Positions 48,501-58,000 of a stretch of DNA of 64,000 bases are shown piece by piece. Source of the DNA: Henricia sp. BOLD:AAB3569. Taxonomy: Eukaryota; Echinodermata; Asteroidea; Spinulosida; Echinasteridae. Below the pieces are notes generated by a model. That model did not search any database. It had not been told where the DNA came from and saw nothing but the letters and a program-made list of their open reading frames with translations. The number at the start of each line of letters is the position of its first letter. The stretch's first letter is position 1. The position numbers were made by a program, and so were the translations under genes. The DNA lies in assembly GCA_037783545.1 (NCBI GenBank), contig JBBELK010001399.1, positions 1 through 64,000 of the forward strand. The letters run 5' to 3'.

Positions 48501-49302
48501 TAGCGTGTGCACAGAGTTCATGACAATCAATACAAAGTCAGTATGTCACTCCTAAATGCCGATATAATCTCAGAACAGATAAACAGTAGGTTAAATCTGT
48601 ATCTGAGCTCTTGTCAAAGATAACACTTGTCAAAACCACAAAACCACAAGTTTGAAAAAACCCCTGCAAAATCCAATTCGTTTGTACACTTGTGCGGTAA
48701 GTGGCGTACCGATAAATTTTGCCAGTGGGGTGGGGGTGGGGGTGGGGGCGGGGGGCGGGGGCGGGGGCGAGTGCAGTTGCATTCTCTCTTCCCTCCCCCC
48801 ATATTTTTTTATTAGGCATGTATTTTAATTGGAGCATCGTGTTTGATGACATCCGATATCCATCACCGACAGCTATAGAAAGATATAGATGTATTTGTGT
48901 TATCTCTGTGTCCGACTTTTTTTCAATCTTTTTTTCAATCTTTTTTTCCTATTTGTTAAGGACTGGGGTACCACCATCCAGTTCTGTCACAGAAACACAA
49001 TGAAGTTCCGACACCTTGCCGAGTCCAGTCACCAGACCTCCAGCAGAGACATGACCAAAGCAACGGACATGATGGCCGACGACATGGAAGGCGCCCTGAA
49101 GAGTAAACTGGCCGAGCTGCTGTTCGTAACGGCTGATAGCATCAACACGCAGCAGCCGATGATCAACTACGGAGTGGATTCGCTCATGGCCGTGGAGCTG
49201 GTCACGTGGGTGGCCAGGACACTTGGCGTTAATGTGTCGCAGCTCGACATATTGAGCGGCATCACAACAGCGGAACTTCTTAAACGGGCTGGCAGTGATT
49301 AG
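33591..49302 (+). CDS. Type I polyketide synthase, reducing, KS-AT-DH-(pseudo)MT-ER-KR-ACP
   Basis: Eight coding exons join in frame: 33591-33660, 37882-38055, 38482-38595, 39279-39445, 40306-40514, 41686-41979, 42471-48387, 48961-49302 (2,428 residues). KS: C185 (DTAC), H320 (EAHGTGT), H358 (KSNFGH). AT: GQG at 557-559, S655 (GHSLGE), H754 (YHSPYM). DH: H945 with N in place of Gly in HxxxGxxxxP, and D1103 (DGCFQ). MT-like: EVGARTGG at 1372-1379, with Arg at the conserved third glycine, so probably inactive. ER: from about 1750, GGLG at 1890-1893. KR: GGYGGIG at 2093-2099, S2222, Y2235, N2239. ACP: S2389 (GVDSL) for phosphopantetheine. No thioesterase or reductase follows. The family builds a reduced carbon chain from malonyl-CoA in the cytosol, one protein acting iteratively. 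It resembles animal FAS-like PKSs. The product cannot be predicted. Confidence 0.93.
33800..34287. mobile_element. Foldback element, family F, copy 1 (PKS intron 1)
   Basis: The left half 'catgtaaacaaggcctgac...' and right half '...taagccttgtttgaatg' are imperfect complements over more than 130 bp. The right terminus is 'ctgttggaaaatgac'. A second copy lies at 54034-54446. Non-coding. Confidence 0.78.
34940..35590 (-). mobile_element. Non-autonomous repeat, family K, copy 2 (PKS intron 1)
   Basis: Reverse-oriented relative of 32122-32495: 'gggtttggccagtcttta' at one end and 'gtaaactgtctaaggtat' at the other. The middle has 'cgtgcagttttctgtgtgcg' and extra sequence at about 35190-35300 with 'gtcgacttgacc' motifs, which makes it longer than the other copies. 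Confidence 0.75.
35677..35857. mobile_element. MITE with ATGG target duplication (PKS intron 1)
   Basis: The left end TCACTATAGACAGCCGAAGTG and right end cacttcggcagtctatagtga are near-perfect complements, continuing inward with 'gcaattggatctaaacta' and its complement. ATGG flanks both sides (35673-35676, 35858-35861). 181 bp. Confidence 0.85.
36431..36461. repeat. Poly-G tract in PKS intron 1
   Basis: A nearly uninterrupted run of about 28 G, with one early T. Length in such runs is prone to slippage and assembly error. Confidence 0.85.
37095..37172 (+). repeat. Family R fragment (PKS intron 1)
   Basis: The block 'ttggtcgatcagtgccttg', 'ttatctacaagttcactg' and 'caacaaacttctgtactga' matches the 3' part of the repeat at 30545-30870. 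Confidence 0.7.
37240..37661. mobile_element. Foldback element, family G, copy 1 (PKS intron 1)
   Basis: Arms of about 190 bp: 'gtctttccacggtaaaggg...gcctttctaaaaaccctg' and the complement ending 'ccctttaatgtggaaagac', with a spacer of about 40 bp around 37445. It lies 220 bp upstream of PKS exon 2. A shorter second copy is at 61582-61867. Confidence 0.85.
38085..38425. mobile_element. Cluster of tRNA-like SINE heads, inverted (PKS intron 2)
   Basis: Two minus-strand tRNA-like heads ('gggcagatgctctaccagctgag', about 38148-38170 and 38225-38248) and one plus-strand head ('agctcggctggttagagc', about 38383-38402) share the flanking 'gcacagtggtatact' motif. They are partial copies of the SINE family seen at 49350-49630. 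Confidence 0.75.
38967..39128. mobile_element. MITE with 'ggccgtccataaagtacg' ends (PKS intron 3)
   Basis: The left end GGCCGTCCATAAAGTACGTACG and the right end, its near-complement ending 'cgtactttatggatggcc', enclose about 110 bp with poly-C stretches. Non-coding. Confidence 0.8.
40543..41018. mobile_element. MITE rich in GCAACT/AGTTGC motifs (PKS intron 5)
   Basis: The ends 'taagcctagcgtacatcg' and 'gacgtacactaagctttat' are imperfect complements. Between them 'gcaact' or its complement 'agttgc' occurs about twenty times, giving many possible short stems. Non-coding. Confidence 0.75.
42060..42374 (-). mobile_element. tRNA-derived SINE, family S2, copy 1 (PKS intron 6)
   Basis: On the minus strand it starts with a tRNA-Ser/Leu-like head ('gtggccgagtggtttaaatc') and continues into a body sharing 'gccttgctgaagggcac'-type blocks with 50735-51047. 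No coding capacity. Confidence 0.75.
42376..42438 (-). repeat. Family R fragment next to the PKS exon 7 acceptor
   Basis: 'gaacagaagtttgttgac' through 'ggataacaaggcactgatt' is the reverse complement of the 3' part of 30545-30870. It ends only about 30 bases before the exon 7 splice acceptor at 42470. Confidence 0.72.
48722..48772 (+). repeat. G-rich tract in PKS intron 7 (potential G-quadruplex)
   Basis: Repeated runs of four to six G separated by single T, C or A over about 50 bases. On the plus strand (the transcript sense) this could fold into a G-quadruplex. Confidence 0.8.
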
Positions 49303-49339
49303 TTTGTTTGTCGACATTTGTACAAGAAATACACACTGC

Positions 49340-49630
49340 AGTATCCAATTGCATTTTTTTGGTAGAGCATCTGCCCAGTGAGTCAGAGGTCTCGGGTTCG
49401 AATCCCGATAAGGCCCTCTCGATTCTTCTCTCATCCGAAGTTTGGTTGCTTCATTTGCAACACCAAGAAAACAAACTGGGTTTGTAGAGTCAACCTGATG
49501 GAGTATACCACTGTGCCTTATAGCTCAGCTGGTAGAGCATTTGCCCGGTGATTCAGAAGTCTTGGGTTTGAATCCTGATAAGGCCTCATAATTTTTCTGT
49601 CATCCTAAGTTTGGTTGTTTCATTTTAATG
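49340..49630 (+). mobile_element. tRNA-derived SINE, family S1, two tandem heads, after the PKS stop codon
   Basis: The first head is truncated (49363-49420, B-box-like 'gggttcgaatccc'). The second is nearly complete (about 49515-49585): GCCTTAT pairs with ATAAGGC as an acceptor stem and 'gctcagctggtagagc' forms the D arm, but the anticodon stem is mismatched. Both continue into 'ctcatccgaagtttggttg' or its relative. It is not a working tRNA gene. Confidence 0.78.
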
Positions 49631-50117
49631 TGATTGGGCACCATACCAAATATTGCGGTTTTTTTAAAAAAAAAAAAATTTGAAATATATATTTTTTTAT
49701 GAGGACTCTATCGTAGCCAGCAGCGGCGTGGGTTGGGGACTTGATCTCATTGTGTATGAAGACACTAAGCAGACCTAAACATGATTGACATCACACTTTG
49801 TTTACACGTGTGCTTTTCTTTGACAGCTCGGATGCTTATTCATCAAAGATGAAAGAGGTGTGTAATTTTAAAGTGGCACAGGATACAGGGGTGGGGTCAA
49901 TGGCTTTGGTGTGTTCCCTAAAAGAGTGCCTACTTGTGGCAATTTGTAAAATGAGCAAAAATGTGTATGTTGACCGATCTAACTGGAAAGCCAACATACA
50001 ACATGTGATGTCATTCTGTAAATATGCACTCGGTATGTGTTTTATTAGGGCTTTCTGCTTTGCAAATTTCAAAGGGGGAGGGGGTTACCCCCCTTAGCTA
50101 CATGTACATCAATTCAC

Positions 50118-50440
50118 ATAACGCTGAGGAGACGTGGTCTAGTGGATAGCACGTCATACTTTCGGTCGAGAGGTCCATGGTTCGAGGCCTGGTCATTGCA
50201 CAGCGTTGTGTCCTTGGACAAGACACTTCCTTCCATGTTGTCTTTCCACCCAGGTGTATATGGTACCAGCAAATAGGTACCAGCAAATACGGAAACCCAA
50301 CTATATGCTGGGGTTAGACCTGCGATGGACTGGCAATGCTTCTATGCCATGAAAACCGGGGATGAGTACCGACCATATGAGGCCAGCAGCATGGGCTCGT
50401 AAACGACTAACCCACATAACCCTTAATAGGGAGGGTGCAT
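50118..50440 (+). mobile_element. tRNA-derived SINE, family S3, copy 1
   Basis: A head with 'gtggtctagtggatagcac' and 'ggttcgaggcc' boxes, followed by the body block 'gtccttggacaagacactt' and 'tccacccaggtgtatatgg'. A diverged relative of the body is at 63440-63655. Confidence 0.75.
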
Positions 50441-50734
50441 TGTTTAAATCAGTACATTGTATCTAAGCTATAAATTCTTAGTCCAAAAATATCTACAAAC
50501 TTCTGCATACATGCTTATTTTATTTTCAAGGATATATTAACAGATACAGTCGGCATCGTAACAAAATATTTATTAAATCAAGCACATTTTGTTATCGTAT
50601 TTCAAAGTCTTAAAAATACTAAATGTCTATTTTGCTTCGCTTCGTGAAACATGATTTTAATGCTAAGTGCACATAAAGAGGTACAATGTACAAAAAATTA
50701 TTATTATTCCTTTCTGGTATTCATACCAAGGATT

Positions 50735-51047
50735 CCTCTAAAGTGCCCATTGCACTGTCACTTGCAAGCGTGAGGAAACCCATGAAGAATTAGACATTAG
50801 AAATGGCCAGAGACACCGGGAAATCCCCTTGCTCTTCATGAAAGAATGCTCTGGGATCTTTAAAGTGCGTTACCTAACACTCACTGGACCAACGGCTTTA
50901 CATCCGAAGGATGGAACAAGTGTGGTTGAGTGCCTTGCTCAATGGCACAGGTACTGCAGCCGGGGGGAGGTTCAAACTCGCAACCCCAAGTATTCACCTA
51001 TGATTGCAAGTCAATGACCCAAACCACTCGGCCATGGTACCCCACAA
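50735..51047 (-). mobile_element. tRNA-derived SINE, family S2, copy 2
   Basis: Minus-strand head 'gtggccgagtggtttgggtc' and a body shared with 42060-42374 ('aaagaatgctctgggatc', 'ggttgagtgccttgctc'). Confidence 0.75.
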
Positions 51048-51641
51048 AGTACTTTACATGCAATACCCTGTTTTTCCCCAGATGCTTTGTAAACACTACG
51101 AAATAGATAATGTAAAATGCACACAAAAAATTACATTGTTGCAGTTTTGTTTTATTATGTATTGGCCTTTTTATGTTATAATATAATTGTATCATTCTGT
51201 GAATTGCTTGCATAGGCTGTGCGTCCACTTCAAAATATTGTCATTTCCCCTCGGCCTACGGTCTCAGGAAGGACCCTACCGTCTCAAGATCACTTCGGGA
51301 CAACAGTTTGCACCATCACCTGTCATGTAAGACAATATTTGTATATTATAACAGGATTCAGCCTCTTTGTTTTTGTTTAAATTAAATCAAACGTATCTTA
51401 GCTTTAGCAACATCCAAAAACCCGTAGAAATAGTTTTGCACTCAGTACCGTACAAGAGATTATCTCAGTCACTTTAATTCTTACTGTGTATACAAGGCTG
51501 AAGATAATCTAGAAACTGAAATATTTCATTATCATAATTGGCAATAAAACACAGGTGACGATATACATGTGCCCATGAGGATAACCCATTTTGTACTACA
51601 TAAAACCCTAAAAAAAAAACGTGGATTTTTTTAAGCGTATT

Positions 51642-51647
51642 TTTATT
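51642..51647 (-). promoter_or_regulatory. Candidate polyadenylation signal of the CoA-transferase gene
   Basis: TTTATT on the plus strand, read as AATAAA on the minus strand, about 380 bases past the stop codon. Weak, since a SINE lies in between. Confidence 0.3.
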
Positions 51648-51786
51648 CAAAAATGCTGCACGCGCGCGTCTCGATACGTTCAAATTATTGAGCATGTAGT
51701 CAGCTTGATCACGATTTTTAGCCTGCAGAAATACATTTTTATCTTTCTCGAGACAACAGCTATGGTGCAACAACATAAAGCAACAA

Positions 51787-51905
51787 CTTCCCCGAGACAC
51801 TACAAGAAAACGTCATAGGGTACCCAGGTGAGACTCGAACCCACGACCTCCTGCATACTACATGTACATGTAGGCAGACGTCTTTAACATTCGACCACCT
51901 GCACG
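51787..51905 (-). mobile_element. tRNA-derived SINE head, family S4, copy 1
   Basis: On the minus strand it has 'gtcgtgggttcgagtctc' (B box) and a tRNA-like 5' part, followed by 'tgtagtgtctcgggg'. It shares these with 52298-52400. The anticodon region has extra 'acatgtacatgta' repeats, so it is not a working tRNA. Confidence 0.7.
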
Positions 51906-52024
51906 ACACGCTTTCGTTTGTTGACTTTAGCACTGGTACAAAACCATGCAATGTCTCAGATTTAAATCCGCCAAACATCATTGCTCATCAATCTATAAAC
52001 ATATTGTCATAATTCGTATTTGCC

Positions 52025-55000
52025 TCATGGAGACGGCATGCATTTAAAGCGCTCGAATGCAGCTTTCTCCAACATCTCCCTGTGGTCCGGATGTGCAATG
52101 TTAATAAGTGCATGTGCTCGCTGTCGCAGGTTCTTGCCGAACAAGTACGCAATGCCGTACTCGGTCACGATGTAGTGGACATGGGCTCTCGTTGTGACCA
52201 CACCTGCACCTGAATCCAAAGCAAACAATAATAGAAATGTTAATTCGGATTTGATTTGCCCTGGCCAACAGAACTTGATTAGCACTGTATACTCTGTTTC
52301 CCCGAGACACTACGAGAAAACTTCATAGCGTACTCAGGTGGGAGTCGAACCCACGAACTCCTGCATACTAAGCAGATGTCTTAACCACCAAGCTGGCCAG
52401 TGTTGAGCAGCTGGTTTGAATCATAACTCACAAAAAAACATGTTTAGGGAGCCCCAATTTTTAAACATTTTTTCCCGATTTGACCACACCCCACAAACAC
52501 CCTTTTGCTATGGGTCAACTCATATATGCCCAACTATAAAACACCAACTACATTTTAGCAAGGGTCATCAAACGTACCTGTTTTGATGAAAGGGGTTATT
52601 TTGCTTTCCCCTCTCTTGGTGGTCGAGGAAAGTGCCAGAATTGGTTTTCCTAAGCCATCGAATCCTAGCGTTGCACCACGGATAAAGTCAACTTGGCCCC
52701 CGACACCTGTGTTGATGTGAAAAGTGGGAACAAAATCTGGCTCTAAGTTCATAGAGGTATTTATAAACAGAGCTGTTTAGCGAGTCCTCAGCAGGCCGAC
52801 TCTGAGTCCTGAGTCCTTGTTTCAATCCCAATTCATAAATAGTTTACACATGATTGGCTGAGAACACATCACGTGGCCGGTTTTAAACGAATGATAATAA
52901 CTATACTGTTTAAAACTAGCTGGCTCGTATTTCTGCCTGCGCCCTAGTAAGCGTGTATGGAACTCGCACACGCACGCAGAAACTGCACGCTTTCGACAGT
53001 AAAATTTGCACTGTGCATGCGACATCTACCGTGTCATCTGCGTGCGCGTACACAACACATCTGCATTATATACGCGATCGAACAAACAACTCGACACACA
53101 GCTAGCAGTTTGAACGTACAAACAACAAGATGAAGCTAAAAAGTGAATGCAACGACAAGCTAATTTTGGTGAGTTTTACCGATTTACACAAAAAAGGTAT
53201 TTGTGGATGGGATTAAAAGTGGGTTTGAATGGTCTTAAACATACGTTTAAAACCGGATAGGGGCCTGGACGCTGATAATGGCCTGCGCCTTCGGCTTGGG
53301 CCATTATCAGCGTCCAGGCCCCTATCCGGTTTTAAACTTATGTTTAAGACCATTCAAACCCACTTTTAATCCCTAAATATTGTAGCAATTTTGTTTTCCT
53401 TTCCTTTATTTGGCCTTTTATTTGATAATTATACCCAGCAGGATGTGACAAAGGGACTCCTCTACAGCCTCTATACCTGAACACACCAACCCCTTAAAAA
53501 CATAAAAGACATATTCCTTTAAAATTCCTTGGATGTTTGAGACACAATGGGGGAACAATGGAATGGGGAGTACCCTTTGTCACATATCGTGCTGCATATA
53601 GATCTGTGTATTTGATAGTGTTTGCTGTTCTGCCTTATTCATGAAGGTTTGTTGTTTATTAGAAAATTCTTGAGGCCATAAGGTGCATGCCTTAAGTCAC
53701 TGTGCTATATTGTTTGGCTCTTTTATGTACTGGTCCAATATATTCATTGTGTGCCTCAGGAATGCCAGTGTTTTGCCTGGGGGCTCTGTAAACGCCTGGA
53801 ATTGTTGTGGCATGTTTGGGTTTTTGTTCATTGAACACTGAAAGCAGTCTTAACATTCTTTTACAAGTTATTCAAGGACATATTGTCCCTCCAAACCTTT
53901 AGTCTGTTCCTTGGGTTTGAAGTGACAACATCTTGTGGAGGGCTCGGGACTCGGCACCCATGTTTTGAGAGTGTGTAAGTTGTAAATTTATTTTACTCTG
54001 CATAAGTACTACATACTTTTGATCTTTAAAAACTGTCATTTTCCAACAGATTTAAACAAAAATTTCAGATCATGTAGACAAGACCTGACATCTTATTTGG
54101 CGAGTTTCATTGTCTTTGTTTTAAAAGATTTGAAAGCCATACGAAAAAAGAAAACAAAAATTCAGAATTTGCCATTTTCGACTTGGCCTCCTTCAATGTC
54201 AATACATTGCTGGAGCCGGTAGTGGAATGTGCGTGCTGCAGCCGAAAGCTTCTGAAGAAATGCAGGATCACCCCTAATGAAACCATCTTGATCGTTTCGC
54301 AGACATTCAGTACACAATTTCCTTCACAATGGAGGGTGGAAAGTGGCAAATTCTGAAATTTATGGCTTTTAAATCTTGCACAACTGAAGAAACTCACTCA
54401 ATACAACTTGTCAGGCCCTGTTTACACGAGCTGAAATTTTGGTTTAATGGTAGTATACTTGTTTGGTAAAGTATTAAAAATGTCATGATTTCCACTGGTA
54501 ATTGAAAGCATAGGTCGAGAAAACTACCTTGTAGAAATTTCAGCCACAGATGCAGTAATACTTCAGAAAATTTGAAAAATCCAAGTACGGTTTTTGTGCA
54601 TGACTGAATGGCTCCAAAGATTGCCTACAGGTGATCTTTGGAGATTCAAATAGTTGTCATTTTTCTCATGAATGGAGGCAATTCAGACAAAATAATTTCA
54701 CAGGATGATTACTACATTTACCATCTTGATAACAAATAGGCTTAAAGGTAATATTTCATAATTTTTTGGGAGGGTAATTACCAAACACCTAGACTACCTT
54801 TAAATCCATTGGAAAATGAGTTCTTTAAGATCAAACATAGGACATGTTTTTTGTTAACCCGTAAAGTTGTTCTTTCTTTATAAAAAAGCGTCCAAGGTCT
54901 CCATTACAATATTTGTATAATTCATAATAAATTTAAGTACCAGAACATTATTACGGCTGTCTTTTTGTAAGTCTCAGCTACAGTACGTTAAAATATATTC

Positions 55001-58000
55001 ACTGCTAAAACCAAGTCGTGCTAAAACGTACCCGAGTACATTCTTGTTCCGATAGAATCGGACACAACCTGCCCCGTCAGATCCACTTCAATGCAGGAAT
55101 TTATAGCCGTGACCTTGGGATTCTGGGATATGATGGCCGTGTTGTTCACGTGTGCAATGTCCATCATTACTAGGGAAAAAGAAAAGTTACATATATTATT
55201 TTTATTTTTTTGGCGGGAAAACTGAGAATCTAGACATGGCTCGTCAGCAATGCGCGCACGCCAAATTCGTGCCACGAAATTTAATATGCAGCTCCATAGC
55301 AAAGGCATTGAGCTGCGTATTTCATGTATCCATGCAAACATTTCAGGTTTTCTACATTCTTATTGGCTGCCACCTTACGTAATGATTGGTTGTCGTCCAT
55401 GTAGTCGTATAGTTCTTGCGATCCAATGGCAAAGCTGCAGACTGTCTTCCCCGTGTGGATACGCTTCTTGGCGTTGGTGACGTTTCCGTTATGCAACAGC
55501 GGTAGGACGCCATTGCTGAACATTTCAGTGTGAATGCCCAGGTCTTTGTGCTGTGTGAGACAGGCAAGGGTTGCGTCTGGAATTTCACCGATACCTACAA
55601 GTAAAGGTGAGAACTTGGAATTATAACATTTTAATCATAGAAAATACCTCCCCAAAATACTATCCATGGGCAGAAATGTGCAAGCTAGGCTACAATTTAA
55701 ATGTGGAAGCAAAAAGGTTTGTGTAATTCACTGCACTGCTTAATGAAACCAGATAAAAAATTTACAAAACATTGGTGTTTTTTTTTACGATATCCTTGAA
55801 AATATACGGATCGAGAGTGCAAAATTTCAGAATGGTAATGAGAAAAATACAATAATTGATAGGCCTATGGTATCAATACCGTAACACCCATGGGAAAAAT
55901 GGGGGGTCAAAAATGTGATCTGGACACGCTCCTTTAAAGACAGATTACAAATCATTATCATTGGACAACTTAAAAATTGTGCTTTCTCCGTATGTGATTA
56001 CGTATGTTTGTGTGGAAGTCGGCTCATAGTACCTCATCAACGTTCTGAGAAAACAATCGGAAATTGTCCATGCTTTCAAGAAAATGTGCAAAGCCATCGT
56101 CCTGTTTAGGCTAGTTCTATAATGCACGGACAACAAAGCCATAACGGCCCTTGTAAAAAAAAAATTGTGCGCGCACATACTGTATATATATATTCTTGGG
56201 TTTCACTTGGCTCGACGATGGTTGCTATCCGCCATTACTGTGTCCATACTATGGCATGCCAAAGCGGAAATGATTCAACACTGATATTTTGCCATCGACA
56301 CTGAAAAGCAAGTCTCAACATTTTTAAAAACTTGCCAACAAAAGCTTGGTATGCCAGTTTATTTCAAACAGTCTATCAACATTTAAAAGTCATGCTAACT
56401 TTTTTTCTTGCGCAACATTTGCGAAAATATGCGTCAACATTAAATTTATTATTATTAGTGTTTAATTATTTTTTGCTTTGGCGTGCCATAGTATGGACGC
56501 AATAATGGCGGATAGCAACCGTTGTCAAGCCAAGTGAAACCCAAGAATATGAATTTATGCTATTTAATCATCATTTATAATTATCTTTTAAAAAGAGTTC
56601 TTAGGCGGATTGAATGATTTATTAAAATTTTGGCAATTTTTACAGTCCAAAACTCTCACCCATTTGTAAGGTGGCACCATTGTCCACCAAGTTTTCAGCA
56701 ATATTTTTGCCAATCGCCCGTTGCTCCTCTGAGATTTCGGGCGACTTCTTGTTCACAAGTGGGATGTCGACTTCTACCACGGAGTTGAAGTGTGAGATGT
56801 GAATAAGCCCATCTCCCAGTGTACGTGGCATTTTGGGATTTACCTGGCCTGCAGAGAATTGACGAGGTAATATAGAACCAAACTTTGGAATATTTGGTTT
56901 TGATTTGACTATCCAGTTTCTCATTTGGAGATATAATAATATACTTTGTAATTTGAATTTATTTCAGTCTGATCCTTCTAAAGAAGAAATTCTAGAGAGT
57001 AAAATATTTAAATGCTTAATCACTAAAAAACTAACCAATGATATACTTGGCATTCTGCGTCGCTGCTCGAGTGACATCAACGCTCACCCCCATTGAGCAG
57101 AAGCCGTGTTTATCGGGTGGACTAACATGGACCAAAGCCACGTCTAGACTCAACACACCGCGACGAAACAGCAAGGGGATCTCGCTCAGAAATATTGGGA
57201 TAAAATCGCCTCGGCCCTCGGCAATAGCTTGCCGTGCGTTTGCTCCGATGAACATTGAATTGTCACGGAACATGTCTGTTAATCCAAAGTAAAAATATAC
57301 AGTTTAAAAAAAGAAACACAATTTTCTTAAAATATCAGAAGAGAACACTGTTGAATGCAGTGAACTTGTGGATAACAAGGCACTGATCGCTTTCAAGACT
57401 GTTCCTTTTAAGTGATTTCCTCCAGGTCCAAGTGGACCCGTTTGTGAACGAAGTGATTCCACAACAAAATGTGACATTTTCCGTCAAGAATCCTACAAAC
57501 AATTCTGTTTGGTTTTCAACCTGATTGAATCCACGTATGATGATCTTGACCTCTGGATCAGCACGTCTCCCGAATATCTAGTAGTACAGTGCAGGAGCTC
57601 AGGAAGGCACTTTAGGCAGAGTGGTGCACCCTGCCTCAGCTGCTCTCACAGTGGCTGGTACAGCCAGCCTTGCCACAAATGTTGTTTTTTAAACTAGAAA
57701 CTAGGCTTGAGTGAATCCATTCTAGAATTGATTCGAAGTTGGGAAATTTCGTCTTTATTTAAGAATCGATTGTCATTGTCTTACTAATTCCAGCAGGTAC
57801 CCGGAAATAACATTTTTGAACATTAATGGTGCAGAAATTACAACATTCCAAGAAATTGGGAATTTATTATTATTTTTTTTTATCAGGTTTCCAACTTTTG
57901 GAAATGAATCCGAATGAAATCTGTTCCTAGGTGGAACCGGAATCGTCGCCACAAGAACGGTAGTTGGGGCTTAACAAAAGCATAGCTAGGATTTTCTCCA

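Noticed and set aside
33591..49302. Calling the large synthase a fatty acid synthase
   Set aside because: Thioesterase is absent, the protein ends at the ACP, and the KS cysteine motif (DTACASGL) and DH motif differ from the usual animal FAS form. A FAS-like origin is still likely.
51216..51330. Possible exon between an acceptor near 51215 and a donor near 51330
   Set aside because: The translation shows no family resemblance and there is no partner exon.
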